Assembly: GCF_003315175.1 (NCBI RefSeq)
Contig: NZ_QNRQ01000003.1
Span: 372,001 to 436,000 of the forward strand
Length of the DNA: 64,000 bases
Direction of reading: 5' to 3'
DNA from: Eoetvoesiella caeni
GTDB lineage: Bacteria; Pseudomonadota; Gammaproteobacteria; Burkholderiales; Burkholderiaceae_B
A model generated the notes under the pieces. It did no database searches. It saw only the letters and a program-made list of their open reading frames with translations, and was not told where the DNA came from. Shown piece by piece: positions 27,028 through 34,736 of the stretch. The stretch's first letter is position 1; each line of letters begins with the position of its first letter. A program made the position numbers and the translations under genes.

Positions 27028-27330
27028 ATGCGAGTAATAGCCGTCAGCACCCTACGTCAATTCTGGGAAAAGCACTCAGACTCTGAGCAACCCCTGAAGG
27101 CTTGGCATGATGAAGCCACCCAAGCCGCATGGGCCCAACCAGCCGAGATCAAAACCCAATACCGCAGCGCCAGCATCTTAAAAAACCGGCGCGTCGTATT
27201 TAACATCAAGAGCAATGACTACCGCTTAATCGTCGCTATTGCGTACCGCCTCGGCATCGTCTACGTGAAATTTATCGGCACTCATGCCGAATACGACAAG
27301 ATCGACGCCGAGACTGTAGAAATGGAGTAA
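27028..27330 (+). CDS. higB: HigB-type mRNA interferase toxin
   Basis: 100-residue toxin of the HigB family (RelE-like ribosome-dependent mRNase). Characteristic parts are LRQFWEKHSDSEQPLKAWHDEA, a Lys/Arg patch SILKNRRVVFNIKSNDYRLIVAIAY and the C-terminal VYVKFIGTHAEYDKID. The toxin-first order with the antitoxin 3 bp downstream is typical for higBA. It lies between two tRNA 3'-half repeats. The ATG has no ribosome binding site and probably is at or near the mRNA 5' end. Confidence 0.9.
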   Translation: MRVIAVSTLRQFWEKHSDSEQPLKAWHDEATQAAWAQPAEIKTQYRSASILKNRRVVFNIKSNDYRLIVAIAYRLGIVYVKFIGTHAEYDKIDAETVEME

Positions 27331-27333
27331 CTC

Positions 27334-27705
27334 ATGCAAATTCGCCCTATCCGTACCGAGGCCGATTACAAGGCCACCTTAAAAGCAGTCTCCCGCCTTA
27401 TGGAGAGCGACCCAGAATTAGGCACTCCCGAAGGCGACCACCTGGATGTGCTTGCCACCTTAGTACAGGCTTACGAAGCAAAACACTATCCTATTGACCT
27501 ACCTGACCCCATTGAAGCAATTAAGTTTCGGATGGAACAGGCAGGCCTGACAGCCAAAGACTTGGAGCCAATGATTGGTCAGCGTAACCGTGTTTACGAG
27601 ATATTGAACCGTAAACGCGCCCTGACGCTACCAATGATTTGGAAGCTGCATCAACAGCTTGGCATTCCTGCCGAAAGCCTCATCCGCCCCGTCCCTCACA
27701 CTTAA
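27334..27705 (+). CDS. higA: HigA-type antitoxin
   Basis: 123-residue antitoxin that neutralises HigB and represses the operon. The N-terminus MQIRPIRTEADYKATLKAVSRLM and C-terminal XRE-like helix-turn-helix (IKFRMEQAGLTAKDLEPMIGQRNRVYEILNRKR) match the large HigA form. Unlike higB, it has a clear ribosome binding site (GGAG, 9 nt before ATG 27334). It starts 3 bp after the higB stop. Confidence 0.9.
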   Translation: MQIRPIRTEADYKATLKAVSRLMESDPELGTPEGDHLDVLATLVQAYEAKHYPIDLPDPIEAIKFRMEQAGLTAKDLEPMIGQRNRVYEILNRKRALTLPMIWKLHQQLGIPAESLIRPVPHT

Positions 27706-27784
27706 AAGTTACCGCTCGGGGAGGCTATTGTCATAAAAACCTTCGATACGTTGATTTGATCAAAGTATTTCGAACATATCGATG

Positions 27785-27831
27785 CGGACTCATAATCCGT
27801 TGGTGCCGTGTTCGACTTACGGGGGGGCACC
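27785..27831. repeat. tRNA 3'-half repeat, copy 3
   Basis: GCGGACTCATAAT followed by a nearly exact copy of the tRNA 3' half: T arm CCGTG/TACGG, one G fewer in the acceptor strand and CCG instead of CCA. It is 1002 bp from copy 2 when aligned on TGTTCGACT, so higBA occupies a discrete tRNA-flanked unit. Confidence 0.82.
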
Positions 27832-27896
27832 GATCATATCAAGCGCTTAGGCCAACTCTTCGGGTTAGCTTTTTTTCTTGTCGCCGCCTCAAAAAA

Positions 27897-28184
27897 TCAG
27901 GCCGGCTCCGCTTCCAGCTTGATAACGGTACGGCTGCCCGTCGCTTCAGCGTAGCGCGTGAGTGTACGCATCGAGGGCATAGTACGACCGCTTTCCAATC
28001 GGGCAACGGTGGACTGAGTTGTATGCATACGCTTTGCGATTTCGTCTTGCGTCAGGCCGGCGCGGACACGCGCCGCAATCAGTTCGCGAGCAATTGCAAA
28101 TTCAGGCGTTTGGGCCTCGTATTCGGCCTTCGTCTCAGGGTCAGCCAGCAGGCGGGTTTTCAGTTTGGATAGGTCAGTCATCAT
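27897..28184 (-). CDS. XRE-family antitoxin
   Basis: Short DNA-binding antitoxin of about 95 residues. After an N-terminal helix (DLSKLKTRLLADPETKAEYEAQTPEF) it has an XRE helix-turn-helix: RVRAGLTQDEIAKRMHTTQSTVARLESGRTMPSMRTLTRYAEATG. Two adjacent ATG codons (28184 and 28181) are possible; GGAG is upstream. The start overlaps the end of the upstream toxin gene, so the pair is co-translated in toxin-antitoxin order. Confidence 0.88.
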   Translation of the reverse strand: MMTDLSKLKTRLLADPETKAEYEAQTPEFAIARELIAARVRAGLTQDEIAKRMHTTQSTVARLESGRTMPSMRTLTRYAEATGSRTVIKLEAEPA

Positions 28185-28479
28185 CAAGGCTCCGTAATCG
28201 CTCGTAGGCAATTTCGATGTTCCTGCGCGGCGTCTTCTGCGTTTTCTTGATGAACACATGCAGCACCATTAGCAGCTTGCCTGTGCGCGCCACATACACC
28301 GCACGGGCAATGCCGTCGCGCCCGGTCATGCGCATTTCCCATAGCTTCTCTTCTAAATGCCGAATATGAGGCATTCCCACGTTCTGAGGCCCCAACCCTT
28401 CAAGCAGCTCGGCTATATGCAGGAATCGCGCCCGCATGTCGGCCGGTATAGCCATCAACTCATCTTCGGCGATAGGCAA
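28174..28479 (-). CDS. RelE/HigB-like toxin (phage Gp49-like), short N-terminus
   Basis: The product contains the Gp49-like toxin signature: PADMRARFLHIAELLE, HIRHLEEKLWEMRMTGRDGIARAVYVA and LLMVLHVFIKKTQKTPRRNIEIAYERL. Members normally start with a further beta strand (about ten residues) before the helix. Here an in-frame TGA lies 18 bp before the TTG at 28479, so the strand is missing or altered. TTG 28479, CTG 28482 or the internal ATG at residue 9 must be used, or a frameshift upstream has damaged the gene. The catalytic C-terminal half is intact. Confidence 0.75.
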   Translation of the reverse strand: MPIAEDELMAIPADMRARFLHIAELLEGLGPQNVGMPHIRHLEEKLWEMRMTGRDGIARAVYVARTGKLLMVLHVFIKKTQKTPRRNIEIAYERLRSLDDD

Positions 28480-28763
28480 CAGCTTGACACATCACACCAT
28501 CATTTTATCTCTTTTTTGCTATGTTTGGTAGTGCTGAGCTACATCGCTGCGGAAGAACGTAACTTTCGCTTTTCTGGTCCAGGGCATTGTATAAGCCCAC
28601 CGGCATCTTTCATTTTTAAGGTGGATAGTCATGTCCATCCTAGTGTCGAACCTGAACGCCCGCAACACCGTGTGATTGCATATGCCGCGCATTTCCTTGC
28701 TGAACGTTCGCTCGCCAAGAGCGTTTTGGCAAGGCAACGGACACGCCTCCCTGATTGATGCAA
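28480..28763. other. Stretch upstream of the Gp49-like toxin, no supported gene
   Basis: Several overlapping frames exist but none has a recognisable product. A -10-like TAAAAT on the minus strand (28507-28502) precedes the toxin. The right end runs into tRNA repeat copy 4. Confidence 0.4.
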
Positions 28764-28788
28764 TGTTCGACTCACGAAGGCGCCGATA
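28764..28788. repeat. Degenerate tRNA 3'-end repeat, copy 4
   Basis: TGTTCGACTCAC (28764-28775) is identical to the T arm of the CAU tRNA copies and is followed by GAAGGCGCCGAT, resembling the end of copy 3 (GGCACCGAT). It lies 955 bp beyond copy 3, and the Gp49-like TA pair lies between them. Only the T-arm part is preserved. Confidence 0.6.
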
Positions 28789-28911
28789 CTCGCCCAAAAG
28801 CGCAACGAATTATCGATATATTCGTTATGAAACGGGTTGTTGGCTGGCCGGGCCCATTGGCGCATAATTGAATTTTCGTTCCGACACGCAAGCGTCAAGC
28901 GGGAGTTTCAC

Positions 28912-29145
28912 ATGAACGGCCATCCCAACGAGCCGCCCGAGCCGCATCCGCCCGGGCCCGACCCGGACGATTTATCGCTGCCCGATCAAGACGACATAGA
29001 AGTGCCGCCCAAAGAACCGCCCTCGCCGGTGAAATTGGATATACGCGCCCAAAGCTTGTCGTGCAGCGGCATCAAGAGAACATTGCAGATGGGCTCTATT
29101 ACCGCGGCCACGCCTCCTACCGCCAGCGAGCCCGTGATCGTGTAA
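28912..29145 (+). CDS. Possible small proline-rich acidic protein
   Basis: ATG 28912 has GGGAG 7 nt upstream. The first 45 residues are rich in Pro, Glu and Asp (for example NEPPEPHPPGPDPDD). The last half of the frame lies antisense to the DUF2061 gene and has no plausible composition. Either the gene was truncated and now reads into its convergent neighbour, or the frame is chance. I do not recognise a family. Confidence 0.35.
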   Translation: MNGHPNEPPEPHPPGPDPDDLSLPDQDDIEVPPKEPPSPVKLDIRAQSLSCSGIKRTLQMGSITAATPPTASEPVIV

Positions 29146-29210
29146 GTCACGGCAAACGCAACGCTCATATGAAGGCATACCTGGCTGGTCTTATAGGCAA
29201 CAATTCGCAT
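28986..29210 (-). CDS. DUF2061 small membrane protein
   Basis: 74 residues. The sequence KTSQVCLHMSVAFAVTYTITGSLAVGGVAAVIEPICNVLLMPLHDKLWARI follows the DUF2061 pattern: a helix, the TGSL turn, an IEPxxN helix and an H-D/E-KLWARI end. ATG 29210 has AGGAG 5 nt upstream; the TTG two codons earlier is less likely. Two transmembrane helices are predicted; function is unknown in the family. It overlaps a doubtful plus-strand frame. Confidence 0.82.
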   Translation of the reverse strand: MRIVAYKTSQVCLHMSVAFAVTYTITGSLAVGGVAAVIEPICNVLLMPLHDKLWARISNFTGEGGSLGGTSMSS

Positions 29211-29729
29211 AATCAACTCCTGAAATCAACACCCCATTTTAATGCGAATAGATCTCATTAGCAGTTGTTTCTCTTTACCATCACGATAGGCATCGTCTAT
29301 TGCCGGGCGGCAATCCCGATCCCGATCACCATCGCTACGCTCGTAGCGATGGCCTGTATGGCCAAGATGCGCCATGCCCATTCCGACCACAGCTCCGCCA
29401 TACAGGCAACATCCAAAATAATTACGATCCGTTTGGCGTAGACCCGTAGTTTCTACCAACAAGTGCTATAAAATAAGTTACCTCAGACGCACGACGTAAC
29501 AAAGAAATAGAACAAACATATCGCCCACACGAGAAAGCGACAGCTCCAGTCGCTCCAAGCCGCAGCTCACCAAACCGCAACACCAGTCAGTACTCCAGCA
29601 ACCTGCTTATTACCGAGCCACACAAGCCCGTGTTTCCCTTGAAGACGGCACTGGCGCGGCCTCGGTGTTGCTGACGATTTTGATGTCTATTCTGTAGTTA
29701 ATTAACTAGAACAATCTTGGAGCAACATC
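29211..29729. other. 519-bp gap before the lipoprotein gene
   Basis: No convincing gene. A 78-codon minus-strand frame (29226-29462) lacks a recognisable product and ribosome binding site. A perfect 10-bp inverted repeat (CCATCGCTAC at 29329-29338, GTAGCGATGG at 29343-29352, 4-nt loop) lies here without a T tract. The promoter of the following lipoprotein gene is not obvious. Confidence 0.45.
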
Positions 29730-31769
29730 TTGAAAATCAATCGGTTTGCGATGTGGTTCATTGCATTGGCCTCGTGCGTAATGCTAAGCAGTTGCGGCGG
29801 CGACGATGGCGTCGATGCCAGCAACACCGGCGAAAATTTCTCTACACGTGTCCATGTGCTTGCTTCGGCAAGCGGCAGTCTCACGCCAGCCGAGCCCGGC
29901 AACGCAGCAAATTCCTCCTGGACGCTTACCCTTAATAATCCCGAACCTTCCGCACTCTGGTACACCGACCGGCCAAACCGGGACGTTGGCGCCATGCCGC
30001 TTAAAGACTACGCGGACGCCACCTTCTGGCGCAGCGCTTATGGCAGCGTCAATCCCAACGCGACAGTGCTTTTCCAACCGACCGGCACCACCGACCTTAA
30101 CGCGGTGTACCTATCGCTATCCACGCCTTCCTACAACCAACAATCCAATACGATCACGTTCCAGGCAAAGTTCCTGAATGGCGATATCAACCAGGCAGCC
30201 CCCGCCACAGTAGCCTTTACCAACGCAACACTGAACGTGCTGAACAACGCCACCGACGACAAGCCAGTATCGTCGTATATGCAATATGCCGATCAGGCTG
30301 TCTTCCAGCCCACGGCGGTGGTCAATCAGTACAAGCTGGTATTAAGCAATGCCGGCCCGGAAATGATATGGGTGGACAATGCGCCCGGACAGTACTCGGA
30401 CAGTCGGCCAATGTCATATTTTTTCCCGCAATGGCCTTATGTTTTCAAAGACTCGCCGCCCAATGCGGCCCTGGTCGGAACCACGCCAAGCGGCAGCCTG
30501 AAGCTGTATTTCGTGACTCTGACCGATCCGGAATACGATCAACCCTCGGGACGGGTCAGTTATACCGCTACGCTTTTAGGGCAAACCTCCGGAGCGCTGG
30601 AAATGCTTAACGATCCCGTACTAAGCATCGACTCGGGCGTGTTTTCCCGCTTCCCGCTACCCGGAAAAGGCACGGGCTACCAGGCCTTCGGCCAGGGCTA
30701 CGACCCATCTTCCGCCAACGACACCTATATTTATTTCGGCAGCGACATCGCCCGCAAGCAGGTGGGATCGCTCTGGGGAACCCAGTCCTACCTCTCGCAA
30801 AGCTGCGAACCGAATTGCCGCAACGACCTCAAGATAATGAAAGACGACGGCATCAATTTGATCCGGCTCTACGATTGGGATCCCCGCAACGACCACAGCC
30901 AGTTCCTGGATTACGCCAATAGCCTCAATATCAAAGTAGTAGTGCCCATCAGCAATTGGCTGCCGACGCAAGGCTCCAACGTCTGGGACGAACAGGTCCC
31001 AGGCTATTTCAGCAGCCGCAATTTCGGCAACAAGGCAGGAACCGACTGGCACCCGGCTATAGCTGGCGTAATCATATCCAACGAGCTGGATGCGAATGGC
31101 GGCCAATATTACGACAACGTAATCGGCCTGGTCGCACGCTTCATCCAGGAAGCCGACAAGAAGGGATTCAACAAGACCGTTCCGGTGGGCGTGCCGGTGA
31201 CCTTTGTTCCCCAAGGCGCACCGCTGGCGCCGGGCGGGCAGAACATGCCGGCCTGGAGCCAGTTCAACCGCTTGCTGACCGACCCTAGAACCGCTCAGTA
31301 CAAAGACAGGCTTATGCTGTGCCCCAATACATACAACAGCAAAGACTATCTCTTCACCAACGCCGAAGGTACCGGCGAGGGCTGGGTTCCGCTGACTTAC
31401 AAGAAATTCGGAGTCCCCATCCTATTCACAGAAATCGGCTATAGCCGGGCAAAACCCGATTACACCCCACAGTTCGTGCAAGACCAGCTACAAGGCGTGC
31501 TTGAATACCAAAAAGCCAATCCGCAACAAGTGCTCGGAGCCATGCACTTTCAGTTCGACGACAAGGTCTGGAAGCAAACGCCTGACGACTCGGATACTGA
31601 AGGCGCGTTCGGCATGTATCACCATGGCGCCATTCTGAAGCAGATTACAACGGTGCAAGGGGATTACGAGTACTACAACAATGATGCCAAGGGCGGCTAC
31701 GGCATCCTGACCATTGACAAGCTGGAGCAGACTCGTACATACGCTCCGGTAATCGAAGCGTACAAGTAG
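29730..31769 (+). CDS. Lipoprotein with duplicated N-terminal domain and GH72-like glucanosyltransferase domain
   Basis: 679 residues. The lipobox LSSC (Cys22) predicts a lipid-anchored envelope protein. Two related segments follow (about 60-160 and 190-300), each running from SW.L.L.N or Y.LVLSN through ALWYTDRP/MIWVDNAPG to a T-F/Y-A-LLG strand. From about residue 330 a TIM-barrel-like region begins: GTQSYLSQSCEPNCRNDLKIMKDDGINLIRLYDWDP, then DHSQFLDYANSLNIKVVVPIS, IISNELDANG and PILFTEIGYS. This layout resembles GH72 beta-1,3-glucanosyltransferases, with Glu in SNELD and TEIGY as candidate catalytic residues. It starts with TTG, with GGAG upstream. The substrate is not known. Confidence 0.7.
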   Translation: MKINRFAMWFIALASCVMLSSCGGDDGVDASNTGENFSTRVHVLASASGSLTPAEPGNAANSSWTLTLNNPEPSALWYTDRPNRDVGAMPLKDYADATFWRSAYGSVNPNATVLFQPTGTTDLNAVYLSLSTPSYNQQSNTITFQAKFLNGDINQAAPATVAFTNATLNVLNNATDDKPVSSYMQYADQAVFQPTAVVNQYKLVLSNAGPEMIWVDNAPGQYSDSRPMSYFFPQWPYVFKDSPPNAALVGTTPSGSLKLYFVTLTDPEYDQPSGRVSYTATLLGQTSGALEMLNDPVLSIDSGVFSRFPLPGKGTGYQAFGQGYDPSSANDTYIYFGSDIARKQVGSLWGTQSYLSQSCEPNCRNDLKIMKDDGINLIRLYDWDPRNDHSQFLDYANSLNIKVVVPISNWLPTQGSNVWDEQVPGYFSSRNFGNKAGTDWHPAIAGVIISNELDANGGQYYDNVIGLVARFIQEADKKGFNKTVPVGVPVTFVPQGAPLAPGGQNMPAWSQFNRLLTDPRTAQYKDRLMLCPNTYNSKDYLFTNAEGTGEGWVPLTYKKFGVPILFTEIGYSRAKPDYTPQFVQDQLQGVLEYQKANPQQVLGAMHFQFDDKVWKQTPDDSDTEGAFGMYHHGAILKQITTVQGDYEYYNNDAKGGYGILTIDKLEQTRTYAPVIEAYK

Positions 31770-31817
31770 GGCCGTCTTGCCGACTCTTTGAGTCTTCGCG
31801 ACCTACTGTCTAATCCG

Positions 31818-31861
31818 CCCGATGCATGCGTTTTTCATACGCGTGCATCGGGTGTTTTTTT
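31818..31861 (+). terminator. Terminator after the GH72-like lipoprotein gene
   Basis: CCCGATGCA (31818-31826) pairs with TGCATCGGG (31844-31852), followed by TGTTTTTTT. It lies 49 bp after the stop codon. Confidence 0.88.
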
Positions 31862-31943
31862 AAGCGATACCAGGCTTGAAGAAACAAGCCCATGCCGGGC
31901 AATGCACGATTTGCCGATGCTCTATCCGACTGCCGGTAAACGC

Positions 31944-33107
31944 TCAGCGCTTCGGCACAAGCCTTAGCAGCTTTCCTTCGCTTTCGTCTTCAATCAGCCA
32001 AACAGCGCCGTCGCGGGCTACGGCAACGTCGCGTATACGGTGTCCGAGATCCCAGCGTTCGGCTTCGTGGGCGCCGCCATGGCCGTCGAAGCTGATGCGC
32101 ACCAGTCCTTTCTCAACCAGGCCGCCGATAAAGGCAGAGCCGCGCCAGGACGGGAACATGGCGCCGTTGCAGAAGGACAGGCCGGCGGGCGCGATGACCG
32201 GCGTCCAATACACGACGGGGGCTTCGAATTCGGGGCGGGTGCTGTGGCGAGGAATGGGTATGCCGCTGTAATTGTCGCCGTTGGATACGATCGGCCAGCC
32301 GTAGTTTCGGCCAACCTGAACAAGGTTGAGCTCGTCGCCGCCGCGCGGGCCCATTTCATTCAGCCAAAGGCGTCCGTCCGGCGCAAACGCCAGGCCATAA
32401 GGGTTGCGGTGGCCGGTGGTCCAGGTCTGGGCCTTGACACCGCCTTGCGCGGCCATGGGGTTATCTTTCGGCGTGGATCCGTCCAGGTTCAGGCGCAGCA
32501 CTTTGCCCCTGGCCGCGTCAGGATCCTGCGCTGTCTTGGGCTCTTGGCGGTCGCCCACCGTAAGGAACAAGTATCGGCCATCGGGCGAGAAAGCAATAAT
32601 GCCGCCGGGCTGACCGCCGGTGCTGGCCTGGCCCTGGCGCCAGATGATGGCAAGATCCGCAAGCCGGGCCGCCCCGCCGGATTCTTCCAACTGTGCGCGG
32701 GCAAGCGCAAGCACACCGCCGCCGCGCTGGGGCTCGACGAAGGTGAAGTAGATCGTGTGGTCGTGGGCAAAGCCCGGCGACACCGCCACGTCAAGCAGCC
32801 CGTTTTGCCCATGGTAATAAACTTTGGGCATGCCGGGCACTTCCGTCTTTTCACCGCTCTGCGTCGCTATGAACAGCTTTCCCGGCTTTTCAGTGACCAG
32901 CAGGCGGCCGTCGGGAAGAAACGCAATCGCCCACGGATACTCGAACGTGGCAACGCTGGACAATGCAAAGGGTTGGTTGGGGCTGGGCCGGTTCATGCCC
33001 GCGTTTTCAGAGGCCGCATGCACTGATACGGGAGCAGCAACAAACAAAGCCGCGCCCACCAGCGCTAAAGCGCGGGCGATTCGGGAAATCAAGTTTTTCA
33101 TTCTCAT
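31944..33107 (-). CDS. PQQ-dependent sugar dehydrogenase family protein (soluble type)
   Basis: 387 residues from ATG 33107: a Sec signal peptide (ALALVGAALFVAAPVSVHAA) and then a six-bladed beta-propeller of the soluble glucose/aldose sugar dehydrogenase type. Typical segments are YPWAIAFLPDGRLLVTEKPGKL, YYHGQNGLLDVAVSPGFAHDHTIYFTF, GGQPGGIIAFSPDGRYLFLTVGDR, TTGHRNPYGLAFAPDGRLWLNEMGPRGGDELN and PVIAPAGLSFCNG. The His of YHGQNGLLD is the expected catalytic base. It would oxidise sugars in the periplasm with PQQ as cofactor. No pqq synthesis genes are in the window. Confidence 0.9.
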   Translation of the reverse strand: MRMKNLISRIARALALVGAALFVAAPVSVHAASENAGMNRPSPNQPFALSSVATFEYPWAIAFLPDGRLLVTEKPGKLFIATQSGEKTEVPGMPKVYYHGQNGLLDVAVSPGFAHDHTIYFTFVEPQRGGGVLALARAQLEESGGAARLADLAIIWRQGQASTGGQPGGIIAFSPDGRYLFLTVGDRQEPKTAQDPDAARGKVLRLNLDGSTPKDNPMAAQGGVKAQTWTTGHRNPYGLAFAPDGRLWLNEMGPRGGDELNLVQVGRNYGWPIVSNGDNYSGIPIPRHSTRPEFEAPVVYWTPVIAPAGLSFCNGAMFPSWRGSAFIGGLVEKGLVRISFDGHGGAHEAERWDLGHRIRDVAVARDGAVWLIEDESEGKLLRLVPKR

Positions 33108-33332
33108 GGTGTGGCTCGCCTCGTTCCGTTGCACAAAATCGCCAAGTCTGTACCAGCATAGCAAGAGACGATCCCAAATGGCGAACAAGCTGCCGGCCTG
33201 CAAGACACAACCATCAACTCGAAACAATGGCCGCAACCCAACACAAGGCTTACCTACTAGCGGCGATAAACCCGTAGAATCGAAGATATATCCCTGCAAT
33301 ATTTCTTATGGTTTTAGACAAAAGGAACAACC

Positions 33333-33734
33333 ATGACTGATAACCCGTTCGGCGAACCGGACACGCGAACCATCGGACGCAACTATCTGATGCTGGTTTC
33401 GGTCAAAAAAGACAATATGGCGGCCGTTCAGAAAGCCTTGGACAATCTGAAAAAAGCCGTCGACAAGAATGCGCAGCCACTGTGGATAGATTCACGCGGC
33501 ATTGGCGTGTTCATCACGACCGGCATGGCCGCGTCCGAGATTCGCGCCGCGGCTTTTCACGGTGTAAGCGGCGACTTCACCGACATCAAGGATGCCATCG
33601 TCATCGAGATCGGAAGCGACTGGTATGCCAGCGACGAAACCAATATCAAGAACTGGCTGACCGCCCATGCCAAGACCTCTTCATCCCCCGCGCCCGAACC
33701 TCGCACGCGAAAGAACAAAGAGAGCCCTTGGTAG
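33333..33734 (+). CDS. Hypothetical protein (133 aa)
   Basis: Soluble protein with a lysine-rich helical first half (NYLMLVSVKKDNMAAVQKALDNLKKAVDKNAQPLWID) and a middle SRGIGVFITTGMAASEIRAAAF. The C-terminal 25 residues are polar and disordered. AAAGGAAC precedes ATG 33333. It stands alone between the sugar dehydrogenase and ligI. The family is not recognised. Confidence 0.6.
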   Translation: MTDNPFGEPDTRTIGRNYLMLVSVKKDNMAAVQKALDNLKKAVDKNAQPLWIDSRGIGVFITTGMAASEIRAAAFHGVSGDFTDIKDAIVIEIGSDWYASDETNIKNWLTAHAKTSSSPAPEPRTRKNKESPW

Positions 33735-33752
33735 CGCTCAGCCCAAACTCCA

Positions 33753-34616
33753 TTAAGGAAAGCCGTAAAGACGCGCCGGGTTGTCCACCAGCAGCCTGCG
33801 ATGTTCGGGGTCCTTGCAAAAGCGAAACATCAAATCAACCAGTTCGCCGTCGTTGGGCATGTCTTTGGATATGTTCGGATGCGGCCAGTCCGTACCCCAC
33901 AAGACGCGGTCTGGAGCGGCCTCGATTAAAGCCTGTGCAAAAGGGATCGCGTCGTCGAACGGCCGGCGCCCCACCGATACGCGTTCAGAGCCGCAAACCT
34001 TGACCCATGCCAAGGGGTTGTGCATCAGCTCAAGCAGTTCCTGGAAAGGCTTTTGCTCAAGTCCGCCTTCGGCGCGAACGCGGCCCATGTGATCAATGAC
34101 AAACGGCACTTGAATGCGATTGATGCGGTCGCTATAGGCAAGGATATCCTGCGCATCCAGATGCAGGACCACATGCCAGCCCAGTTCGTGAATGCGGCCC
34201 AGCACGCGGTCGAACACGTCCAGATCGGGCGCGCCGCCCAGATGTGCAACGAAATTGAATCGCACGCCGCGCACCCCTTGTTGATTCATGTCGGCCAACT
34301 GCTCGTCGGTGACCGCGCCATCGACGATCGCTACGCCGCGATAGCGTCCGTTGCCGCGCTGTAGCGCGTCGACCATGGCGGTATTGTCGGTGCCATGGCA
34401 ACTTGCCTGAACAATCACTCCGCGCGACAGGCCGAGAAAGTCGTGCAGGCGCACCAGTTCTTCAAAGCCCGCGTCAGGCGGCGTGTAGCTGCGGTCGGCC
34501 GCATAGGGAAATTTCGACGCGGGGCCAAACACATGGCAATGCGCATCGCAAGCGCCAGGCGGCAGCTTGTTGATGGGCTTTATCGGATTCGCATCAGGAG
34601 GCAGGCATGATTTCAT
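33753..34616 (-). CDS. ligI: 2-pyrone-4,6-dicarboxylate lactonase (LigI)
   Basis: Amidohydrolase that hydrolyses 2-pyrone-4,6-dicarboxylate to 4-carboxy-2-hydroxymuconate/oxalomesaconate in the protocatechuate 4,5-cleavage pathway. The metal-site motif DAHCHVFGP is near the N-terminus. Also typical of the family are RGVIVQASCHGTDN, GVRGVRFNFVAHLGG, PFVIDHMGR, VKVCGSERVS and the late Asp in LWGTDWPHPN. The 287-residue length is normal. It is the last gene of the leftward ligA-ligB-oxygenase-ligI group; the other steps (ligC, ligJ, ligK) are not in the window. Confidence 0.92.
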   Translation of the reverse strand: MKSCLPPDANPIKPINKLPPGACDAHCHVFGPASKFPYAADRSYTPPDAGFEELVRLHDFLGLSRGVIVQASCHGTDNTAMVDALQRGNGRYRGVAIVDGAVTDEQLADMNQQGVRGVRFNFVAHLGGAPDLDVFDRVLGRIHELGWHVVLHLDAQDILAYSDRINRIQVPFVIDHMGRVRAEGGLEQKPFQELLELMHNPLAWVKVCGSERVSVGRRPFDDAIPFAQALIEAAPDRVLWGTDWPHPNISKDMPNDGELVDLMFRFCKDPEHRRLLVDNPARLYGFP

Positions 34617-34736
34617 GATTGTTCAATTCGAAAGTTTCAGACAACAACTACCCATTGCGCACATCGGAAACGATGCCGCACTCTATTCTTTCCAGCTTTG
34701 AGAAGTAGCGCGGGGCGCGCCCGCCAATAAGCTTGT

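Noticed and set aside
29329-29352. Perfect inverted repeat considered as a terminator or uptake sequence
   Set aside because: No T tract follows and no second copy was noticed, so no function is claimed.
29226-29462. A 78-codon minus-strand frame beside the DUF2061 gene
   Set aside because: Composition is unusual (His, Asp, Arg repeats) and no start signal or family pattern is visible. The inverted repeat inside it is reported as part of the gap.
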